Assembly: GCF_002160065.1 (NCBI RefSeq)
Contig: NZ_NFJW01000003.1
Coordinates: forward strand, 124,001-188,000
Direction: 5' to 3'
From: Collinsella sp. An2
GTDB taxonomy: Bacteria > Actinomycetota > Coriobacteriia > Coriobacteriales > Coriobacteriaceae
DNA: 64,000 nucleotides
Shown: piece by piece, positions 1-8,036 of the stretch
Numbering within the stretch: position 1 is the stretch's first letter
Layout of the letters: the number at the start of each line of letters is the position of its first letter
Program-made: the position numbers and the translations under genes
The notes under the pieces: model-generated
Told to the model about the DNA's origin: nothing
What the model saw: the letters and a program-made list of their open reading frames with translations, nothing else
Database searches by the model: none

Positions 1-2
1 CG

Positions 3-167
3 CTCTCCCTTTCCGCCACGGTTTCGGAGCGTAAGATGCGCTGGAACCTAGATCATAAACGCGTATCGCTTCTTTCAGACTTAGGTGTATCGAATGTGGT
101 CGAGGCCGAATCCGCCTCGATCACCTGTCACGAAGGCATCATATCTGCGTGGGTGTTTGAGCGATAG
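3..167 (+). CDS. C-terminal end of an unknown protein (left edge)
   Basis: A plus-strand frame is open from the left edge to a TAG at 165-167 and encodes 54 residues ending in ISAWVFER. No start codon or upstream context is visible, so this can only be the tail of a gene that begins outside the window. The residues are mixed (charged, with one Cys and several Val/Ser) and show no transmembrane segment or motif I recognise. Codon use is less GC-rich at third positions than in the housekeeping genes downstream, so it may be foreign or decaying. It could also be a chance open frame. Confidence 0.4.
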   Translation, partial: LSLSATVSERKMRWNLDHKRVSLLSDLGVSNVVEAESASITCHEGIISAWVFER

Positions 168-710
168 CCTGCTTTGTCGTCCTTGATTGGCGCACGCTTG
201 CCGGGCTGTAGTCATTGATAAGCAGTCAGCAACCGGTGATACTGCCAAAGTTGCCTCGATTAAGCTAACGACTCATGCGTTTACGCGCCTGTGTCAGGGT
301 GCTTGGGAGCGAAGTGTTCGAGGTGTGCAAAATTCAATCTTTTCGGCTCTCGCAGAACGTATGTATAAAGAATAGGGGTCATTTTGTTCTCTTTATTGAG
401 AGCAATTCCTAATAGGTTGGGTGAATCTTCCCATCAGGCGCTTTACGGCGCATTGAAGAGCCGAAAAAATGGAAATTCGCACACCTCAGGAGGCGCTGAC
501 CCTCATGGGTCTCTTTGGATGCAGGATTCTATGCAATTTCATCGACAGACTATTCATTCGGTGTAAGACACCCTAATACTTGTAGTTGCTCTGGTTGGCG
601 AGCTTGCAGCTCTTCGCAGCGTCAATCTGATTCAGGCGGGCAATCGAGCCTCTCTTCTCAAGTTGCCGGGAATGCTGCCGTTGGGGTTTCCAGCTACGTC
701 AGCATAACTG
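168..710. other. Gene-poor stretch, no supported gene
   Basis: About 540 bases with only short open frames (60-70 codons) that overlap each other, lack convincing ribosome binding sites and resemble no family I know. Base composition is nearer to even than in the neighbouring genes. The only structure I can see is the 32-bp imperfect inverted repeat listed separately. The stretch may be decayed mobile DNA. Confidence 0.5.
319..488. repeat. 32-bp imperfect inverted repeat, MITE-like
   Basis: Arms at 319-350 and 457-488 are reverse complements at 27 of 32 positions; the best-conserved segments read GAGGTGTGC and TTTTTCGGCTCT. The 106 bp between the arms is not itself palindromic, which differs from the long palindromes elsewhere in the window. 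No flanking target duplication is visible. The layout suits a solo pair of insertion-sequence ends or a small non-autonomous element. Confidence 0.45.
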
Positions 711-743
711 AAAAGACCCGCTGCTGGTAGGGCAGCGGGTCTT
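711..743 (-). terminator. Rho-independent terminator of the APH-type kinase gene
   Basis: Read on the minus strand, a 12-bp perfect stem AAGACCCGCTGC / GCAGCGGGTCTT closes a 7-nt loop and runs into TTTTCAG. It lies about 50 bp past the stop codon of the minus-strand kinase gene. Confidence 0.85.
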
Positions 744-795
744 GAGCGCATATACGCTTAGCATGGCTGGGCTATATGCCCCAGCACTTCACGAC

Positions 796-1563
796 TTACT
801 GATAGTCGAAGACGTCGATCCAGCTCATGAGGAAGCTCTCCTCGAGGTCACGCTTGCGCGCGAGCTCGGAGGCGGCCACGATTGGCATCCACTGACGCAC
901 GACCTGCTTGGGCATGTCGGCGCGCTCGCAGTAGAGGTCGAGATAGGCCTCGGCCTGCTCCTTGGAGTTCAGCGCGAACAGCAGGTAGGTCATGGCGACG
1001 TCGGCGGCAGGGGAGCCCTGCGTGGCGTGAGCCCAGTCGCATACGGCGAGCTCGCCGTCATCGGCGACAATGACGTTGGTGGGGTTGAAGTCGCCGTGGC
1101 AAACCTGGAATTCCTTCTTCATGCCGTCGAGGCGCTCCATGAGGTTGTAGCGCTGGGTGGCGTTGATGGACTCAAGGCCACCGATCATGCGGGCATACTT
1201 GTCGCGCTGGCGGTTGAGCAGCGGCGAGGTGTGGTGATGAATCTCGATCTGCAGGTCAACGAACTGCTCGAGATACTCGCCGAAGCGCTGGGGCTCGGCT
1301 TCCATCTTCTCGGCAAGGGTGGTGCCGGGAATCTTGGAGGTGATGAGCGCCCAACCGGACTCGTCGCCCTCGACCTCGGTGACCTCAAGGGCCTTCGGGG
1401 AGCGGATGCCGCACTCGTTGATGCGGGCGAGGTTCAGTGCCTCGTTGAAGACGTCTGAAACGGGCTTGGTCTCGTTGAAGACCTTGGCGATCTTGTCACC
1501 CAGGTCATAGACGACCTTGTTGCCGCGGCGGACGAGCTCGGTCTTGGAATCGGGAAGGATCAT
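796..1563 (-). CDS. APH/choline-kinase-family phosphotransferase
   Basis: A 255-residue protein of the aminoglycoside phosphotransferase (protein-kinase-like) fold. The Brenner-type catalytic motif HGDFNPTN lies at about residues 156-163, with catalytic Asp158 and metal-binding Asn163; the second metal site is CDWA at about 175-178. An early Lys in IAKVFN (about 27) probably serves as the ATP lysine. Members phosphorylate small hydroxylated substrates such as choline, sugars or antibiotics; the substrate here cannot be told. The ATG follows a GAAAGGA ribosome site. The gene is downstream of adhE on the same strand, about 90 bp away, with a strong terminator behind it, so it may be co-transcribed with adhE or monocistronic. 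A drug-resistance role is not supported by the sequence. Confidence 0.75.
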   Translation of the reverse strand: MILPDSKTELVRRGNKVVYDLGDKIAKVFNETKPVSDVFNEALNLARINECGIRSPKALEVTEVEGDESGWALITSKIPGTTLAEKMEAEPQRFGEYLEQFVDLQIEIHHHTSPLLNRQRDKYARMIGGLESINATQRYNLMERLDGMKKEFQVCHGDFNPTNVIVADDGELAVCDWAHATQGSPAADVAMTYLLFALNSKEQAEAYLDLYCERADMPKQVVRQWMPIVAASELARKRDLEESFLMSWIDVFDYQ

Positions 1564-1651
1564 AGCTCTTCATCCTTTCTAGGAGCCTAGTCTGACGAGG
1601 CGCCGGGGACGGTGTGCGCCCCCGGCGGAACGCAGCGAATCGGGTGTGGCC

Positions 1652-4297
1652 TTACGCCTCGTAGGACTGCGGCTCACGGCCGTAGTACGCATCGAGGTAG
1701 AGCTCCTTGATCTCGCTCATGAGCGGGTAGCGCGGGTTGGCGCCGGTGCACTGGTCGTTGAAGGCGTTCTCGGTCATCTCGTCGAGAGTGTCGAGGAAGT
1801 ACTTCTCGTCGACACCGTACTCGGCGATGGTCTTCTTGATGCCGATGGTCTCCATGAGGTCCTCGAGCTTCTTGATGAAGTTCTCGAACACCTCGTGGTC
1901 GTCCGCGCCGGTGCAGCCGCAGTAGCGACCGAGGTCGGCGTAGTCGTGCAGCGCGTGCGGATACTGATACTGCGAGAAGGTGCCCATCTTGACCGGCTTC
2001 TCGGCAGCGTTGTAACGCATGACGCGCGTCAGGATGACGGCGTTGGCCAGGCCGTGCGGCAGGTGATGGTAGGCGCCAAGCTTGTGGGCCATGGAGTGGT
2101 TGAGGCCGAGGAAGGCGTTCGCAAAGGCCATGCCGGCGAGGCAGGATGCGTTGTGCATCTCCTCACGGGCGTGCGGGTCGGCAGCGCCCTTCTCATAGGC
2201 GGCCGGCAGGTTCTCGAAGACGAGCTTGGCGGCGCGCATGGAGAGGCCACGGGTGTAGTCGGAGGACATGATCGAGACATAGGACTCGATGGCGTGGGTC
2301 ATGACGTCGATACCCGAGGCGCAGGTGAGGCCCTTCGGCGCGGTCATGGCGTTGTCGACGTCGACGATGGCCATGTTCGGCATGAGCTGGTAGTCGGTGA
2401 TCGGCCACTTGATGCCGGTCTCGGCGTCGGTGATGATCGCGAACGGCGTCACCTCGGAGCCGGTGCCCGAGGAGGTCGGGACGGCGACGAAGTAGGCCTT
2501 GTTGCCCATCTCGGGGAAGGTGTAGATACGCTTGCGGATGTCCATGAAGTCCATGGCCATGTCCTCGAACTTGCACTCGGGGTGCTCGTACATGAGCCAC
2601 ATGATCTTGCCGGCGTCCATGGCGGAGCCGCCGCCGACCGCGATGATGAGGTCGGGCTCGAACAGCTTCATGCGCTCGACGCCCTTCTCGGCGTCCTGCA
2701 GGCGCGGATCGGGCTGGATGTCATAGAACGCGTCGTGAGCGATACCGAGCTCGTCGAGCTTGTCCTCGATCTGACGGCAGTTGCCGTTCTTGTACAGGAA
2801 CTGGTCGGTGACGATGAAGGCGCGCTTCTTGCCCATGGCGCGGCCGAGCTCCTCGATGGCGACGGGCGTGCAACCCTTCTTGAAGTAGATCTTCTCAGGT
2901 GCCCTGAACCAGAGCATGTTCTCGCGGCGCTCTGCCACGGTCTTGATGTTGAGCAAGTGCTTCACCCCCACGTTCTCGGAGACGGAGTTGCCACCCCAGG
3001 AGCCGCAGCCCAGCGTCAGGGACGGCTTCATGCCGAAGTTGTACAGGTCGCCGATGCCGCCCTGGGAGGACGGGGTGTTGATGACGATGCGGCAGGCCTT
3101 CATCGTGTTCTCGAACAGCGCGATCTTGTCCTTCTCGGCAGGATGCACATAGAGCGAGGCGGTGTGGCCCGGGCCGCCGGCGAGCACGAGGTGCTCAGCC
3201 TTGTCCACGGCCTCCTGGAAGGTGGCAGCGTGATACATGGCGAGGACAGGGGAGAGCTTCTCGTGGGAGAACTCCTCTTTGTTCGGGTCGGTGGAGGTGA
3301 CCTCGGCGATCAGGATCTTGGTCTTGGCCGGGACCTCGATGCCGGCGAGCGCGGCGATGGAGGCGGCGGGCTGGCCGGGGATACGGTGGTCAAGCGCGCC
3401 GTTCTTGAACATGGCCTCGCGCAGGGCCTCGAGCTCCTTACCCTGCTTTACGAAGTAGCAGCCACGACGCTCGAACTCAGCCTTGACCTGGTCGTAGATG
3501 GAGTCGAGCACGGTCACGGACTGCTCAGAGGCGCAGATCATGCCGTTGTCGAAGGTCTTGGAGTGAATGATGGAGTTGACGGCATTGAGGATGTCGGCAG
3601 TCTCGTCGATGACGACGGGGGTGTTGCCGGCGCCGACGCCCAGGGCGGGCTTGCCGGAGGAGTAAGCGCTCTTGACCATGCCCGGGCCGCCGGTGGCGAG
3701 GATGATGTCGGACTCGCGCATGAGGCGGTTGGTGAGGTCGAGCGACGGGGCGTCGATCCAGCCGATGATGTTCTCGGGCGCACCGGCCTTGACGGCGGCC
3801 TCAAGAACGACCTTGGCGGCAGCGATGGTGCACTTGGCGGCAGCCGGGTGCGGGGAGATGATGATGGCGTTGCGGGTCTTCAGGCAGATAAGGGTCTTGA
3901 AGATCGCGGTAGACGTGGGGTTGGTAGTCGGGATGACCGCGCCAACGACGCCGATAGGCTCGGCGATCTTCGTGATGCCGTAGGCCTCGTCGTGCTCGAG
4001 CACGCCACAGGTCTTGGTGTTCTTGTAGGCGTTGTAGATGTACTCGGCAGCGTAGTGGTTCTTGATGACCTTGTCTTCAAGGACGCCGCGCTGCGTCTCC
4101 TCGACTGCCATCTTGGCAAGCGGGATGCGCTGCTTGTTGGCAGCCATGGCCGCCTCGAAGAAGATCTTGTCGACCTGCTCCTGGGAGAACTTGGCGTACT
4201 CCTCCTGTGCCGCGCGAACGCGAGCGAGGAGGGCCTCAAAAGCCTCCATGTTGTCGACAACTTCGGGTGCGGCGGGCGCCGTTGGTTTTTTCACCAT
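1652..4297 (-). CDS. adhE: Bifunctional acetaldehyde-CoA / alcohol dehydrogenase
   Basis: An 881-residue AdhE, close to the usual length of about 870-890. The N-terminal aldehyde dehydrogenase half (about 15-440) has catalytic Cys255 in GMICASEQ and converts acetyl-CoA to acetaldehyde with NADH. The C-terminal iron alcohol dehydrogenase half (about 460-880) has the nucleotide motif GGGSAMD (555-561) and the full iron-ligand set Asp664, His668, His734 and His748, with the same spacing as E. coli AdhE; it reduces acetaldehyde to ethanol. This is the cytoplasmic, redox-balancing end of fermentation, and the family forms spirosomes. The ATG is preceded by AAGGAGA. Two GGYAAACGGT repeats and a TTGAAACG palindrome lie 60-125 bp upstream and are probable operators. 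A weak GC hairpin near 1600-1627 may end the transcript. Confidence 0.97.
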   Translation of the reverse strand: MVKKPTAPAAPEVVDNMEAFEALLARVRAAQEEYAKFSQEQVDKIFFEAAMAANKQRIPLAKMAVEETQRGVLEDKVIKNHYAAEYIYNAYKNTKTCGVLEHDEAYGITKIAEPIGVVGAVIPTTNPTSTAIFKTLICLKTRNAIIISPHPAAAKCTIAAAKVVLEAAVKAGAPENIIGWIDAPSLDLTNRLMRESDIILATGGPGMVKSAYSSGKPALGVGAGNTPVVIDETADILNAVNSIIHSKTFDNGMICASEQSVTVLDSIYDQVKAEFERRGCYFVKQGKELEALREAMFKNGALDHRIPGQPAASIAALAGIEVPAKTKILIAEVTSTDPNKEEFSHEKLSPVLAMYHAATFQEAVDKAEHLVLAGGPGHTASLYVHPAEKDKIALFENTMKACRIVINTPSSQGGIGDLYNFGMKPSLTLGCGSWGGNSVSENVGVKHLLNIKTVAERRENMLWFRAPEKIYFKKGCTPVAIEELGRAMGKKRAFIVTDQFLYKNGNCRQIEDKLDELGIAHDAFYDIQPDPRLQDAEKGVERMKLFEPDLIIAVGGGSAMDAGKIMWLMYEHPECKFEDMAMDFMDIRKRIYTFPEMGNKAYFVAVPTSSGTGSEVTPFAIITDAETGIKWPITDYQLMPNMAIVDVDNAMTAPKGLTCASGIDVMTHAIESYVSIMSSDYTRGLSMRAAKLVFENLPAAYEKGAADPHAREEMHNASCLAGMAFANAFLGLNHSMAHKLGAYHHLPHGLANAVILTRVMRYNAAEKPVKMGTFSQYQYPHALHDYADLGRYCGCTGADDHEVFENFIKKLEDLMETIGIKKTIAEYGVDEKYFLDTLDEMTENAFNDQCTGANPRYPLMSEIKELYLDAYYGREPQSYEA

Positions 4298-4357
4298 GTG
4301 TCTCTCCTTGTGACTGGTGACCTACCCTACAGCCTGAATAATATCAAGACTTTTCTC

Positions 4358-4421
4358 GGTAAACGGTTCAAATCCGGCAAACGGTAGATTGAAACGCTTC
4401 ATTTATTTGGAACGTTTCAAT
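4358..4421 (-). promoter_or_regulatory. Candidate adhE operators: two GGYAAACGGT boxes and a palindrome
   Basis: GGTAAACGGT (4358-4367) and GGCAAACGGT (4376-4385) are direct repeats starting 18 bp apart. Beside them is a perfect 9-bp inverted repeat ATTGAAACG / CGTTTCAAT (4388-4396 and 4413-4421). All lie upstream of the minus-strand adhE start. The first motif recurs upstream of the PTS operon near 62082-62207. The regulator is unknown; the palindrome does not fit the standard CcpA or Rex consensus. Confidence 0.5.
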
Positions 4422-4615
4422 TATCAAGTCAAGGTAAAGGGATCTGCCGAAAAGATGGGGAAGTAATGGTGGAGCATTAAGGGGAACGCTTTGAGGAAGC
4501 GGTGGCGATGGGGCGTTCCAACACGTCGACGCCAGCTCGTCGCTGTTAGGGTGCGGCGGGGGGTATAGGACAAAATGTGTGTCCGAGGCATCTCTGTCAT
4601 GTCCACATGCCGACG

Positions 4616-4825
4616 ATCCGTCAACGCTCAGTAATTCCCCGGAATCCGTCTCGATTCTGGAGCAAAACTGAGCCTCGATGAAATGCGTGGCCGCCGACGC
4701 TCAGTTAGCGGCAGGCGCCGTTGGTTTCAAGAAAAACTGAGCGTCGGCGCGGCGTATCATCGCCAATGCTCAGTTTCTTTCCAAAATGAGGCCTAATTCT
4801 GGAGCAAGACTGAGCGTCGGCGAGG
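4616..4825. repeat. Palindromic repeat array A (six ACTGAGC blocks)
   Basis: Six copies of a block close to AAACTGAGCGTCGGCG occur in alternating orientation. Their GCTCAG/CTGAGC cores start at 4626, 4668, 4699, 4737, 4768 and 4810, giving spacings of 42, 31, 38, 31 and 42. The layout is mirror-symmetric about 4720.5 and the two arms align as reverse complements without gaps. It lies between rpmB and adhE. The rest of 4422-4920 holds no gene; a G9 run is at 4824-4832. Confidence 0.8.
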
Positions 4826-4851
4826 GGGGGGGAGGGCTCCCTCGAGATATG

Positions 4852-4874
4852 AAAAAGGCGCTCCGAAGAGCGCC
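4852..4874 (-). terminator. Rho-independent terminator of rpmB
   Basis: On the minus strand GGCGCTC-TTCG-GAGCGCC is followed by TTTTTC: a 7-bp GC stem with a UUCG tetraloop and T run, about 45 bp beyond the rpmB stop codon. Confidence 0.92.
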
Positions 4875-4920
4875 TGTACCATGAAAACCTGTCACGCCAA
4901 TGAGGGCTTGGCAACATGTG

Positions 4921-5109
4921 TTAGGAGCGGGCAACCTTGCCAGACTTGAGGCAGTTGGTGCACACGTTCATCTTACGACGATGACCGTCAACCACAACGT
5001 AGACACGCTGGATGTTGGGACGGAACATACGGTTGGTGACGCGGTGAGAGTGGCTGATGGAGCGACCAGCAACGGGGTGCTTACCGCAAATCTCGCAAAC
5101 TTTGGACAT
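4921..5109 (-). CDS. rpmB: 50S ribosomal protein L28
   Basis: A 62-residue L28 with the family start MSKVCEICGK and the central SHRVTNRMFRPNIQ segment. Two Cys pairs (CEIC at 5-8 and CTNC at about 51-54) form a zinc ribbon, so this is the zinc-binding (C+) form. It is a component of the large ribosomal subunit. The gene stands alone on the minus strand with its own terminator, divergent from the ABC exporter genes. An AGGAGGGTC ribosome site precedes the ATG, and a TATAGT-like -10 element is visible near 5160-5165 on the minus strand. Confidence 0.97.
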   Translation of the reverse strand: MSKVCEICGKHPVAGRSISHSHRVTNRMFRPNIQRVYVVVDGHRRKMNVCTNCLKSGKVARS

Positions 5110-5699
5110 TTCTAGACCCTCCTTGGGCGGTTTTGTGCCGCTTGAACAAACAGATAGGAACTATAGCATATGACAGGCGCGCTACGTGCAATCTTCATAC
5201 AGTTGACCCACGATCGCCGGGGGAGCAGTATGCCCGGTGAGCTGCAGCGGTAACAGGGTTGTGGCCGCTGGCGCGTGCGTTCTGCATTATTGCAGCTCAT
5301 GGGTGTTTATGCAAGCAGTTGATGGCGTTCGATGTCCATGGATTTTTTACGAGCGGGCATCCAGGTGCCCCTCGCGCAGCCGTCGGTGGAACCTTGAGCG
5401 AATTAGTTGCTATATCACCTATTGCCTCGACGGTCAATATAGTTAGGTACCATTACTAAGTGGAGTTTCTATGGGGCTGCCGCTAATTGCTGGTCGTGGC
5501 ACGCCGCGCCGTATCGCAAGGGTAGAACTATGCGCTGTCACACATCGTGCGCAGACAGGCACGGCGTGTGGCCAAGACGACTCTTTATATATGTGTCTTT
5601 GCGCTTCGGATGCTCTGCCGGTTCGTGACGGTTTCGCCTGCCGTCGGCACATATCGTCGTCAGGGAGGGAACGAACATCGAGTCGGATAGGGGGCGCAC
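5110..5699. other. Intergenic region between rpmB and the ABC exporter
   Basis: About 590 bases between divergent genes. The first 80 bases hold the leader and probable promoter of rpmB. A diverged inverted repeat (TGAGCTGCA at 5238-5246 and TGCAGCTCA at 5291-5299) may be another eroded palindrome. Short open frames on both strands (for example 5471-5776 plus) have no family resemblance and overlap the exporter start. I see no convincing gene or RNA here; the exporter promoter must lie within it. Confidence 0.5.
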
Positions 5700-8036
5700 G
5701 TGAAGATCTTCAAATTCTTGAAGGGTCACGGCATCAACTTCCTCATAGCGCTCGTGCTGCTCTTCGCGCAGGCTAACTGCGAGTTGACGCTGCCGGGGCT
5801 CATGAGCGACATCGTGGATGTCGGAATCAGTCAGGGCGGCATCGAGAGCGCGGTGCCAAACGAGATTCCCGCAGACCAGCTGCAGCAGGTAGAGCTCTTC
5901 CTTGATACGGGGGATGCCGACCGGCTGGAGCAGAGCTTCTCGGGAGCGGATGCAAACGGGGTCCGGACGTTCGCCGGCGACGCGGACGACCGCGCGGCGC
6001 TGGAGGAGCCGGTCGCCCAGGCCGAGATGCTGGTGTATCAGCTGAACCAGGGCATTCCAGTTCAGGATTTCATGGACGCCGCCGTCGACGGGGACGCGGC
6101 CTCGAGCCAGATGCCAGCGGGCGCTGCCGCAGGCATCGTCCAGCAGCTTGGCGATACCGTCGACATGGATGACATCACGGCGCTCGTCAATGCAGGGGTC
6201 ATCGACCGCGACACGCTGGTTGCCTCCCGCGAGGCACTCGTGGATTCGCTCGGCGACAACGGTGATACGATCGTCGAGTCTCGCGCCATCGAGTTCGTGA
6301 AGGACGCCTATCGTGCGGCTGGCCTCGACCTCAACCAGGTGCAGAGCGACTACCTGTGGAGCCAAGGCATGACGATGCTCGCCTATGCGCTCTTCTCGGC
6401 GCTCTGCGCGATCCTCGCGGCGTTCAATGCGTCGAAGACCTCCGCTGCCATCGCACGCGACCTGCGTCATGACCTCTATGAGCGCGTCCTCGACTTCTCG
6501 CCGGCCGAGATGAACAAGTTCTCCGCCGCCTCGCTCATCACGCGCGCTACCAATGATATCCAGCAGATCCAGATGGTGCTCGTGATGTGCCTGCGCATCG
6601 TGCTCTTCGCGCCTTGCATGGGCATCGGTGCGCTCGTTCGCGTGCTGGCGAACCCCATCGGTCTTGAGTGGATTCTCGCCGTGGCCGTCGCTGCCATCGC
6701 CGTGGCCATCGGCATGCTCATGGGCGTGACCATGCCCAAGTTCCGCATCATGCAGAAACTCGTGGACCGTAACAACCTCGTGGCTCGCGAGATCATCACC
6801 GGCATCATGCCGATTCGCGCCTTTGGACGCCAGGGTCACGAGCAGAAGCGCTATGACGAGGCGAACCGCGAGCTCACGGGTACCTATATCTTCACCAACC
6901 GCTGCATGAGCGCGCTCATGCCCGTCATGCTCATCGTCATGAACGCCTCTACGATCGCCATCGTCTGGTTCGGCGGCCTGGGCGTGGACGCCGGCACCGT
7001 CATGGTGGGCGACCTCATGGCCTACATCAACTACGTCATGCAGGTGATCATGAGCTTCATGATCATCACCATGATCTCGGTCATGCTGCCCCGCGCCGAC
7101 GTTGCAGCCGAGCGTATCCAGGAGGTCCTGGTGACCCATTCGAGCATCGAGGACCCGAAGCCCCAGGAGCGCGTCACGCGCGAGCAGGGCGAGGGCTGGC
7201 GCGGCGTGGTTTCCTACAACGACGTCACCTTTACCTATCCCGATGCCGAGGTGCCCACGCTCGAGCACATCAGCTTCACGGCCGAGCCTGGCAAGACCAC
7301 GGCGATTATCGGGTCCACGGGCTGCGGCAAGTCGAGCCTCGTACAGCTGCTTCCGCGCCTGTACGACGTGACCGAGGGCTCTATCACGCTCGATGGGGTG
7401 GACATCCGCGAGATCGGTCTCGAGGAGCTCCGCCGCTGCATCGGATACGTGCCGCAGAAGCGCATGCTGTTCAGCGGCACCATCGAGAGCAACATCAAGT
7501 ACGGCGACCCCTCCATGTCCGACGGCGACATGGTGGAGGCGGCGCAGATCGCTCAGGCCACCGAGTTCATCGATGGCAAGCCGGACGGCTACCAGAGCCC
7601 CATCGCTCAGGGCGGCTCCAACGTGTCGGGCGGCCAGAACCAGCGCCTGTCCATCGCGCGTGCGCTGGCGATCCACCCGAAGGTGCTCGTCTTCGACGAT
7701 TCCTTCTCGGCGCTCGACTACAAGACCGACTCCGTGCTGCGCGCCGAGCTTGCAGAGCGCGCTTCCGACGCCGCGATCATCATCGTGGCGCAGCGCATCG
7801 CGACGATCATGCACGCCGAGGAGATCATCGTGCTCGACGACGGGCGCATCGTGGGCCGCGGCACCCACGAGGAGCTGCTGCGCAACTGCCCAGAATACCT
7901 TGAGATCGCAAAGAGCCAGCTGTCGCCCGAGGAGCTTGGGCTGGACCGCGCGGACGGTGTCGCTACGGGCGAGGGCCGCGCGGCGGACGGTGACGCGCCG
8001 ACGGGCGGCGTCGCCCTGGAAGGAGGTGAGCGCTGA
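5700..8036 (+). CDS. Heterodimeric ABC exporter, subunit with degenerate NBD
   Basis: A 778-residue half-transporter: six-helix membrane domain followed by an ATPase domain (about 500-745). Walker A GSTGCGKSS is near 537-546 and the signature VSGGQ near 642. Walker B reads VFDDS, with Asp where the catalytic Glu is expected, and the switch His is Gln (VAQRIATI). In TM287/288-type heterodimers one subunit carries exactly this degenerate site while supplying the good signature to its partner. An unusual stretch of about 170 acidic residues (roughly 40-210) separates the first two membrane helices and should be extracytoplasmic. The GTG start follows an AGGGGG ribosome site; the next gene overlaps by one base. 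It probably exports drugs, lipids or peptides; substrate unknown. Confidence 0.88.
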   Translation: MKIFKFLKGHGINFLIALVLLFAQANCELTLPGLMSDIVDVGISQGGIESAVPNEIPADQLQQVELFLDTGDADRLEQSFSGADANGVRTFAGDADDRAALEEPVAQAEMLVYQLNQGIPVQDFMDAAVDGDAASSQMPAGAAAGIVQQLGDTVDMDDITALVNAGVIDRDTLVASREALVDSLGDNGDTIVESRAIEFVKDAYRAAGLDLNQVQSDYLWSQGMTMLAYALFSALCAILAAFNASKTSAAIARDLRHDLYERVLDFSPAEMNKFSAASLITRATNDIQQIQMVLVMCLRIVLFAPCMGIGALVRVLANPIGLEWILAVAVAAIAVAIGMLMGVTMPKFRIMQKLVDRNNLVAREIITGIMPIRAFGRQGHEQKRYDEANRELTGTYIFTNRCMSALMPVMLIVMNASTIAIVWFGGLGVDAGTVMVGDLMAYINYVMQVIMSFMIITMISVMLPRADVAAERIQEVLVTHSSIEDPKPQERVTREQGEGWRGVVSYNDVTFTYPDAEVPTLEHISFTAEPGKTTAIIGSTGCGKSSLVQLLPRLYDVTEGSITLDGVDIREIGLEELRRCIGYVPQKRMLFSGTIESNIKYGDPSMSDGDMVEAAQIAQATEFIDGKPDGYQSPIAQGGSNVSGGQNQRLSIARALAIHPKVLVFDDSFSALDYKTDSVLRAELAERASDAAIIIVAQRIATIMHAEEIIVLDDGRIVGRGTHEELLRNCPEYLEIAKSQLSPEELGLDRADGVATGEGRAADGDAPTGGVALEGGER

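Noticed and set aside
187-730. Three short overlapping plus-strand frames
   Set aside because: No ribosome binding sites, no family resemblance, mutual overlap, and one crosses the inverted-repeat arm.
1646-4387. Long open frame (913 codons) on the plus strand opposite adhE
   Set aside because: It is a shadow of the GC-rich antisense strand; composition is Val/Leu/Gly/His/Asp-biased with no family motif, while the minus-strand AdhE has every catalytic residue.
4388-4421. CcpA cre or Rex operator upstream of adhE
   Set aside because: The palindrome half-site TTGAAACG lacks the spacing and bases of cre (TGNAANCG) and does not match TTGTTAAnnnnTTAACAA-type Rex sites.
5471-5776. 101-codon plus-strand frame before the ABC exporter
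   Set aside because: Overlaps the exporter start in another phase, has no convincing ribosome site and no recognisable sequence.
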